A DNA stretch of 64,000 nt, taken from assembly GCA_019873735.1 (NCBI GenBank), contig JAIOAQ010000015.1, forward strand, positions 1-64,000. Reading direction: 5' to 3'. The stretch comes from Chloroflexota bacterium. Lineage in GTDB: Bacteria; Chloroflexota; Anaerolineae; Anaerolineales; Villigracilaceae. Of this stretch, positions 59,196-64,000 are shown in pieces. Under the pieces are notes generated by a model that saw only the letters and a program-made list of their open reading frames with translations, searched no databases and had not been told where the DNA came from. Positions within the stretch are counted from its first letter, which is position 1; every line of letters begins with the position of its first letter. Made by a program: the position numbers and the translations under genes.

Positions 59196-59431
59196 ACCCA
59201 TTTATCCCGAGCGGGGACTTCCTTTGATAAAAAAAAGCCCCCGTTTTCACAGGGGCTCGCTGGGTGCCCAGTGGGTCTTGAACCCATCTATCCCCCGCGG
59301 GGACTTCCTTTGATAAAAAAGCCCCTGTTTTCACAGGGGCTCGCTGGGTGCCCAGTGGGTCTTGAACCCATCTATCCCCCGCGGGGACTTCCTTCGATAA
59401 AAAAAGCCCCTGTTTTCACAGGGGCTCGCTG
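59187..59431 (-). repeat. 84-86-bp tandem array of tRNA-His tail plus terminator
   Basis: Read on the minus strand after tRNA-His, a terminator (AGCCCCTGT-gaaa-ACAGGGGCT-TTTTTT) is followed by AAGGAAGTCCCCGCGGGGGA and then TGGGTTCAAGACCCACTGGGCACCCAGCG, a copy of the tRNA T-arm and acceptor end, and again a terminator. The T-arm word GGGTCTTGAACCCA occurs at 59442 (the tRNA), 59357, 59273 and partly at 59189, giving spacings of 85, 84 and 84 bp. There are three terminators in all; the last tail is partial and provides the stop codon of the aldo/keto reductase. Units also contain a self-complementary TCCCCGCGGGGGA. The design mirrors the tRNA-Val array. Confidence 0.93.
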
Positions 59432-59505
59432 GGTGCCCAGTGGGTCTTGAACCCACATCCTTCTGATCCACAGTCAGACGTTCCGCCAATTGAACTATGG
59501 GCACC
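59432..59505 (-). tRNA. tRNA-His (GTG anticodon)
   Basis: The 74-nt cloverleaf without encoded CCA has G-1 (first base) opposite C73, the histidine identity pair; acceptor GTGCCCA / TGGGCAC, D-arm GTTC...GAAC, anticodon arm TCTGA-CTGTGGA-TCAGA (GTG) and T-arm GTGGG-TTCAAGA-CCCAC. It lies 28 bp after hisS on the same strand and is followed by the tail array. Confidence 0.96.
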
Positions 59506-59518
59506 GTATAGCGGGCGG

Positions 59519-59547
59519 ATTATACCACCACACTCATGCCCTTTCAA
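59519..59547 (-). promoter_or_regulatory. Promoter of tRNA-His inside the hisS 3' end
   Basis: The minus strand has TTGAAA, 17 bp and TATAAT, ending 13 bp before the tRNA. The -35 box lies in the last codons of hisS, so the tRNA can be transcribed both alone and by read-through from its synthetase gene. Confidence 0.7.
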
Positions 59548-60811
59548 GGATTTCGCGGATAAGGCGCGCCGCCTCTGGGCGCGGGACCTGGTTTTGTGTG
59601 CCGCTCTGCAGGTCTTTGATGGTCACCTGACCGGCAGCCGCCTCGTCTGGGCCGCAGACCAAAACAACGCGCATTCCCATTTTGTCAGCAAACTTGAATT
59701 GTCTGGGCAGTTTGGCCGGCTCTGGGTAACAGGTAACGTTCAAACCGGCCTGACGCAATTGCGCCGCCAGCCTGAGCGAATCAAGCCAATGGGTCTCATC
59801 AAAGACCGTCACCATCACGGGCGCCGGCGTTGGAACAAAAGGCGGCAAAAGACCGTTCTCTTCGAGGACGATGCCAATGACTACATCTCCCATGGCAAAA
59901 CCAACGCCTGCAAGCGGATCGCCGCCCACATCGGCCAGCAAATTATCATAACGCCCGCCGCCCAGAATGGCGCGGCGCACCCCGCCGCTCAGGTCAAATG
60001 CCTCAAAGACCGTGCCGGTGTAATACAGCAGGCCGCGCACAATATTGGGGTCAAACTCGACATATTCTCTGACGCCCAGGGCCTCCAATGCGGCAAAGAG
60101 CCGCACCAGTTCGTCCCATGTCTGCCATAAGTCTTTATCGGCCAGCAAGGATTTCAGCCCATCCAATTGCTGCCGGCTAAGGCCCTGCTCCAGCGCATAA
60201 GCCTCCCAGTTTTCAGGCGTCATCTTGTTGCGCCGATCCACCAGATTGGATACTGCCAGGCGCATTTCGGGCGGGATGCCCAAGGCTTCAAAACGGGCAT
60301 CCATCAGGCGGCGATTGTTGACAAAAATGCGCGCCAGGCCGGGGGTGAGTCCGACCGATTTCATAAAGGTGGCGGCCACGGCAATCAGTTCGGCATCTGC
60401 TTCGGGAGAGTTGACGCCCAACATGTCCACATTCCATTGGAAGAACTCGCGCGAGCGGCCTTTTTGCGGCCGTTCGTATCTCCAGAAGGGACCAAACGAC
60501 CACCAGCGCAACGGGTAAACCAGTTCATTTTGGCGGGCGGCAATCATGCGCGCCAGGCTGGGGGTGAGTTCGGGCCGCAGGGTAACGAGGTCGCCTCCCC
60601 GGTCCTGGAAGACAAAGGACTGCTCTTTGACCAATTCTTCGCCCGACTTCGCGGCGTACAGGTCAATCGTCTCCAGGAAGGGACCGTCCCATTCCTGATA
60701 GCCAAAGGCGTGCGCGGCCTGACGGGCCTTTTCCGCCAGGTAGTTGCGGACGGCCATTTGCTCAGGATAAAATTCACGCGTGCCTTTGACGGCAGGAATG
60801 ATCGTTTTCAT
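59534..60811 (-). CDS. hisS: Histidyl-tRNA synthetase
   Basis: The 425-residue class II synthetase charges tRNA-His. Motif 2 region FGPFWRYERPQKGRSREFFQ, the histidine-binding HisA-type segment RGLLYYTGTVFEAF and AILGGGRYDNLL, and motif 3 GVGFAMGDV are all present; the C-terminal anticodon-binding domain runs from about 330 (VMVTVFDETHWLDSL). The start has a GGAGATACGCT ribosome site. Its own tRNA lies immediately downstream on the same strand, an unusual synthetase-substrate pairing. Confidence 0.97.
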   Translation of the reverse strand: MKTIIPAVKGTREFYPEQMAVRNYLAEKARQAAHAFGYQEWDGPFLETIDLYAAKSGEELVKEQSFVFQDRGGDLVTLRPELTPSLARMIAARQNELVYPLRWWSFGPFWRYERPQKGRSREFFQWNVDMLGVNSPEADAELIAVAATFMKSVGLTPGLARIFVNNRRLMDARFEALGIPPEMRLAVSNLVDRRNKMTPENWEAYALEQGLSRQQLDGLKSLLADKDLWQTWDELVRLFAALEALGVREYVEFDPNIVRGLLYYTGTVFEAFDLSGGVRRAILGGGRYDNLLADVGGDPLAGVGFAMGDVVIGIVLEENGLLPPFVPTPAPVMVTVFDETHWLDSLRLAAQLRQAGLNVTCYPEPAKLPRQFKFADKMGMRVVLVCGPDEAAAGQVTIKDLQSGTQNQVPRPEAARLIREILERA

Positions 60812-61010
60812 AGCGTATCTCCTGTTTCTCGAATTGCCTGGGCGATTTTAGCATAATTTAACGTCAGTTCGGGATAGAAAAACCGACTGTAAATTTTCAC
60901 TGCCGAGACACAAGCGGGAGGGTTGAGATTGGACGGATATATTCACCGGGCAAAGTGACAACAAGCAGAAGAAGTTGACATATAATTGAAGCACCAAAGA
61001 GGAGGCCGAC

Positions 61011-62111
61011 ATGTCCACAAAAGCATTCTGGTTTTGCCTTCTGGCAGGGATTCTGCTGCTATCTGGCTGCAGCCTGCCGGCAGCGGCACCAACCGCAACA
61101 ATGACACCAACCCTGCCGCCAACGGCAACGATGACCGCCGTGCCGCCCACCGCGACCGAGATTCCGTCAACCCCTACGCCGGAGGTCACGCCCACCGAGG
61201 CGATTCCAACCAATCTGCCGGACTGCACGAACAGCGCCAAGTTCATTGACGATGTAACCGTCAAGGATGACAGCGAGATTCCCGCCGGCTCAACCTTCAC
61301 CAAGACCTGGCGCGTGCAAAATACGGGCACCTGCACCTGGTGGGCGGGATACACGCTAACGCACTATTCTGCCGAGCGGATGGGGGCGCCGGACGCCGTG
61401 CCGCTGACTCTGACCCGGCCCGGCGAAGTTGTGGATATTTCGGTTGAATTAACCGCTTCGCAGGCGGTTGGGAAACACGAGGGATACTTTGTCATCAAGA
61501 ACCCCAGCGGCCTGATCATGAAAATAGATAACGATTCGCGTTTGTGGGTCAAAATTACCGTTGTAAAGGGAGTAACTGCCACACCAAGCAGCACCGCCAC
61601 GCCCGGAAGCGGCGCCGCCGCCACGCCCGCCAGCAGCGGGGCTCAGCCGGCAAATCCGCCTGCGGCCGGAAGCGGGCCGGGCTATGCAACCGTCACCTGC
61701 GCTTATACCACAGACGCGGCCCGTGTCTCACAAGTGGCACAGGCTATCAACGATTACCGCGCCCAAAACGGCTTGCCTGCCTACACGGTCAACGCCCAGT
61801 TGAGCGAGGCGGCGCAGGCACACGCAGCCGATATGGCCTGCAATCAACTTTTCTCTCACGGCGGTTCAAATGGCTCTACCCCGCGAACACGCGTGGCCGC
61901 CAGCGGCTACGCGGCTTCGGCGGTAACCGAAAACGTATACGGCAGTTACCCACCCCTCACACCAGAGCAGGTGGTGCTTTGGTGGCGGACCGACCGACAA
62001 GACATTACTCACAACCAGAATCTGCTCAGTTCCAAGTACAAAGAAATCGGCGTGGGTTACGCCTTTTTCAATAATTTTGGCTACTACGTTGTCGTCTTTG
62101 CCACGCCATAG
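61011..62111 (+). CDS. Lipoprotein with NBR1-Ig-like and CAP (SCP/PR1) domains
   Basis: The 366-residue lipoprotein has a type II signal (FCLLAGILLLSGCSL) and a Thr/Pro-rich linker (about 25-70). Next is an Ig-like domain of the NBR1/four-tryptophan type (GSTFTKTWRVQNTGTCTWW, about 95-185), then a second low-complexity linker, then a C-terminal CAP domain (INDYRAQNGLPAY, AQAHAADMACNQLFSHGG, VTENVYGSYP, SSKYKEIGVGYA). NBR1-Ig domains are best known from autophagy receptors but are common in Chloroflexota surface proteins. CAP domains bind lipids or act as toxins/proteases in other settings; the role here is unknown. A GAGGAGG site precedes the ATG. Confidence 0.88.
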   Translation: MSTKAFWFCLLAGILLLSGCSLPAAAPTATMTPTLPPTATMTAVPPTATEIPSTPTPEVTPTEAIPTNLPDCTNSAKFIDDVTVKDDSEIPAGSTFTKTWRVQNTGTCTWWAGYTLTHYSAERMGAPDAVPLTLTRPGEVVDISVELTASQAVGKHEGYFVIKNPSGLIMKIDNDSRLWVKITVVKGVTATPSSTATPGSGAAATPASSGAQPANPPAAGSGPGYATVTCAYTTDAARVSQVAQAINDYRAQNGLPAYTVNAQLSEAAQAHAADMACNQLFSHGGSNGSTPRTRVAASGYAASAVTENVYGSYPPLTPEQVVLWWRTDRQDITHNQNLLSSKYKEIGVGYAFFNNFGYYVVVFATP

Positions 62112-62122
62112 GAGACCCCGGC

Positions 62123-64000
62123 ATGGACCCATCTCTTAGACCCTTCTTTGAAGCCCGCGGCATTGTGGTGCTGGGGGCATCCACACAGCAGGACAAACTG
62201 GGATTTGGCGTCGCGCGCAACCTGGTGCAAAGCCGCTATCCCGGCAAAATCCATTTCGTCAACCCAAAGGGCGGTAATCTGTTTGGGCGGATGATTTACA
62301 CCGATTTGAGCGAGGTGCCCGACCCGCTCGACCTGGCAGTAATCGTGGTCCCGGCTCCGGCCGTGCCAGAGACACTGCGTCAGTGCGGGGAACGCGGCAT
62401 TCGCGCGGCCATTATCATCTCCGGCGGTTTTCGAGAAACCGGGCCGGCCGGGGCGGCGCTGGAAGAAAAATGCGTGCAGATCGCCCGTCAGTATCAAATG
62501 CGCTTTGTCGGCCCCAATTGCGTGGGCTTGATTGACACCAACTTCCCGCTGGATACGACGTTTCTGCAAACCCCCACGCCGCCGCCCGGCGATGTGGCGC
62601 TGCTCTCGCATTCGGGGGCAATTTGCGCGGCGTTGATTGACTGGTCACGCGGGCAGGGTTTCAGTTTTTCACGGCTGATCAGTTTGGGCAATCAGGCGGA
62701 TGTCAACGAGACAGATATGCTTACCCCGCTGGCCGAAGATCCCAAGACACGCGTCATCGGGCTGTATCTGGAACACATCGGAAGCGGACGCGAGTTTGTG
62801 CGCGTGGCCAGCCGCATTGCGCGGCACAAGCCAATCGTGGCGCTCAAATCGGGCCGGTTCAGCGCCGGACAAAAAGCGGCTGCTTCGCATACCGGCGCGC
62901 TGGCCGGTTCGGACACGGCGTATCAGGCGGCCTTCGAAAAAGCCGGGGTGCTGCGGGTGGCCAACGCCGAGGAGATGTTCGACTGGTCGCATGCGCTGGC
63001 CTGGTGCCCCCTGCCGCGGGGACCGCGCACGGCCATTCTGACGAACGCGGGCGGGCCGGGGGTGATCGCGGCAGACGGCGTGGAACAGCACGGTTTACAA
63101 CTGGCCGAATTGAGTCCGCACACGGTGGCTGTGCTGACAGACTTGCTGCCGCCGGCGGCCAGCAAGAGCAACCCGGTGGATATGATCGCTTCGGGCGGGC
63201 CAAAAGAATATGAGGCCTGCCTGCGGCTGCTGCTGGCCGACCCGCAGGTGGATGCGGTGCTGGTGCTTTCGGTACCGCCGCCGATGTATCCGGCTTCGCA
63301 GGTGGCCGAAAGGTTGATTCCCATCATCCAGGCGAGTGAAAAGCCGGTGCTGATCGCCTTTACGGGCGGGCAACTGGTAGATGAGGCGGTGGAAATGTTC
63401 CGCAAGGCGCACATCCCTGCCTATCCCTTCCCAGAACGGGCGGCCTCGGCGCTGGCCTGTCTGGCGCGGCGGGCCGAATTTTTGAATCAACCCGAGGCAT
63501 CGTATGCGCCGCTTGAAGATGTGGACCGCGAGACGGTGCGGCAACTGCTGGCCGATTCACCGGCCGGTTCCTGGCTGGACCCGGAGGTCTGTTCCCGTTT
63601 AATGGACGCTTACCGCATCCCCAACGCGGCGGTACGCCTGGCGCGGGCGCCCGAGGAAGCGGCGGCGCTGGCAGCCGAAATGGGGTTCCCGGTGGTGCTG
63701 AAGGTGGCTTCGCCCGAACTGCCGCACAAGTCGGATGTGGGCGGGGTGCTGCTGAATTTGCGGACGAAAGAAGAGGTGCTTGCCGGCTATACGCAAATCG
63801 TTTCGAAGGTGAAGGCAGCCGCGCCGCAGGCGGTGATCGAGGGGGTGTATGTCCAGCGGATGACGCCGCCAGGGCAGGAGGTGATCGTTGGGGCGGTGCG
63901 CGATGCGCAGTTTGGCCCGCTGGTGATGTTCGGTTCGGGCGGGGTGGAGGTGGAAGGACTCAGGGACGTGGCTTTTGCCCTGGCTCCGCTGAATCAGGCC
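62123..64000 (+). CDS. ADP-forming acetate-CoA ligase (fused alpha and beta), partial at window end
   Basis: The 626 codons in the window stay open to the last base, so the gene continues beyond it (the full fused form is usually about 700 residues). It is absent from the track because it lacks a stop here. Start: ATG at 62123 with GGAG 9 nt upstream, 11 bp after the CAP stop. The first half is the CoA-binding and ligase part (GIVVLGASTQQDKLGFGVARN, ISGGFRETG, VGPNCVGLIDT, LLSHSGAICAALID, and SHTGALAGS with the phospho-His). The second, after about residue 470, is an ATP-grasp domain (FPVVLKVASPELPHKSDVGG, VYVQRMTPPGQEVIVG). It makes ATP from acyl-CoA, as in fermentative bacteria and archaea. 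Confidence 0.93.
   Translation, partial: MDPSLRPFFEARGIVVLGASTQQDKLGFGVARNLVQSRYPGKIHFVNPKGGNLFGRMIYTDLSEVPDPLDLAVIVVPAPAVPETLRQCGERGIRAAIIISGGFRETGPAGAALEEKCVQIARQYQMRFVGPNCVGLIDTNFPLDTTFLQTPTPPPGDVALLSHSGAICAALIDWSRGQGFSFSRLISLGNQADVNETDMLTPLAEDPKTRVIGLYLEHIGSGREFVRVASRIARHKPIVALKSGRFSAGQKAAASHTGALAGSDTAYQAAFEKAGVLRVANAEEMFDWSHALAWCPLPRGPRTAILTNAGGPGVIAADGVEQHGLQLAELSPHTVAVLTDLLPPAASKSNPVDMIASGGPKEYEACLRLLLADPQVDAVLVLSVPPPMYPASQVAERLIPIIQASEKPVLIAFTGGQLVDEAVEMFRKAHIPAYPFPERAASALACLARRAEFLNQPEASYAPLEDVDRETVRQLLADSPAGSWLDPEVCSRLMDAYRIPNAAVRLARAPEEAAALAAEMGFPVVLKVASPELPHKSDVGGVLLNLRTKEEVLAGYTQIVSKVKAAAPQAVIEGVYVQRMTPPGQEVIVGAVRDAQFGPLVMFGSGGVEVEGLRDVAFALAPLNQA

Noticed and set aside
59187-59505. 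Cluster of several tRNA-His genes
   Set aside because: Only one copy has acceptor 5' strand, D-arm and anticodon arm; the others are tails.
62084-63544. Minus-strand ORFs at the window end
   Set aside because: They oppose the open acetate-CoA ligase frame that runs to the last base and carries full CoA-ligase motifs.

Overview
The window looks like chromosome of an anaerobic or facultative member of the Chloroflexota, most likely class Anaerolineae. This is inferred from the gene mix (tandem FemAB-like genes in a glycan locus, DUF3048, an NBR1-Ig plus CAP lipoprotein, many multi-GAF and PAS signalling proteins, selA and selB, an ADP-forming acetate-CoA ligase), the fairly GC-rich coding sequence, TATAAT-type -10 boxes, and degenerate intergenic repeats of the kind common in that group. 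No rRNA, phage, plasmid or CRISPR signature was seen.

Layout. 0.3-1.1 kb: a Tat-exported polysaccharide deacetylase. 1.2-21.9 kb: an almost unbroken minus-strand run. In transcription order it holds a DUF3048 lipoprotein, a zinc-ribbon membrane protein, an enolase-superfamily enzyme, a CapA-like lipoprotein, a cyclase-family hydrolase, a STAS / anti-sigma kinase / SpoIIE phosphatase partner-switch module, a small membrane protein, a Tat-exported sulfatase-fold protein and RidA. A surface-glycan operon follows (GT2, undecaprenyl-phosphate sugar transferase, epimerase, CapD-like dehydratase, two FemAB ligases), then a D-cysteine desulfhydrase-like enzyme. 22.0-25.5 kb: a three-gene membrane module related to complex I / group 4 hydrogenase antiporter subunits. 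25.6-30.6 kb: coiled-coil protein, SelB, SRAP protein and MFS transporter in one tight operon. 30.7-32.3 kb: a LysM-M23 peptidase, then tRNA-Val with a 78-bp tandem array. 32.5-35.1 kb: a TIR-KAP-FGE protein with a C-terminal frameshift. 35.2-39.2 kb: DUF2905, copies of a small inverted-repeat element, a PAS histidine kinase with its LuxR-type regulator, and a LysM protein. 39.4-48.4 kb: MFS, nucleosidase and CinA on the minus strand, then uvrC, a response regulator, a membrane phosphatase-fold protein, prfA and prmC on the plus strand. 48.5-52.6 kb: a minus-strand operon of a membrane protein, selA, an M24 peptidase and tsaD. 52.8-59.2 kb: DnaQ-DinG helicase, a degenerate kinase-like protein, small envelope proteins, a methyltransferase and an aldo/keto reductase. 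59.2-60.8 kb: hisS followed by tRNA-His and a second tRNA-tail tandem array. 61.0-64.0 kb: a CAP lipoprotein and an acetate-CoA ligase cut by the window end.

The most unusual observation is that both tRNA genes in the window (Val and His, about 27 kb apart, opposite strands, unrelated sequence) are followed by tandem repeats of the same design: a copy of that tRNA's own T-arm and 3' acceptor strand joined to a hairpin terminator, repeated three times. It resembles the repeats known downstream of E. coli tyrT. Two independent cases in 64 kb suggest a recurrent process in this genome. Also notable are the TIR-KAP-FGE protein, a defence candidate whose FGE tail is broken by one base in a G5 run, and a 93-95 bp inverted-repeat element with two full copies and one partial copy.
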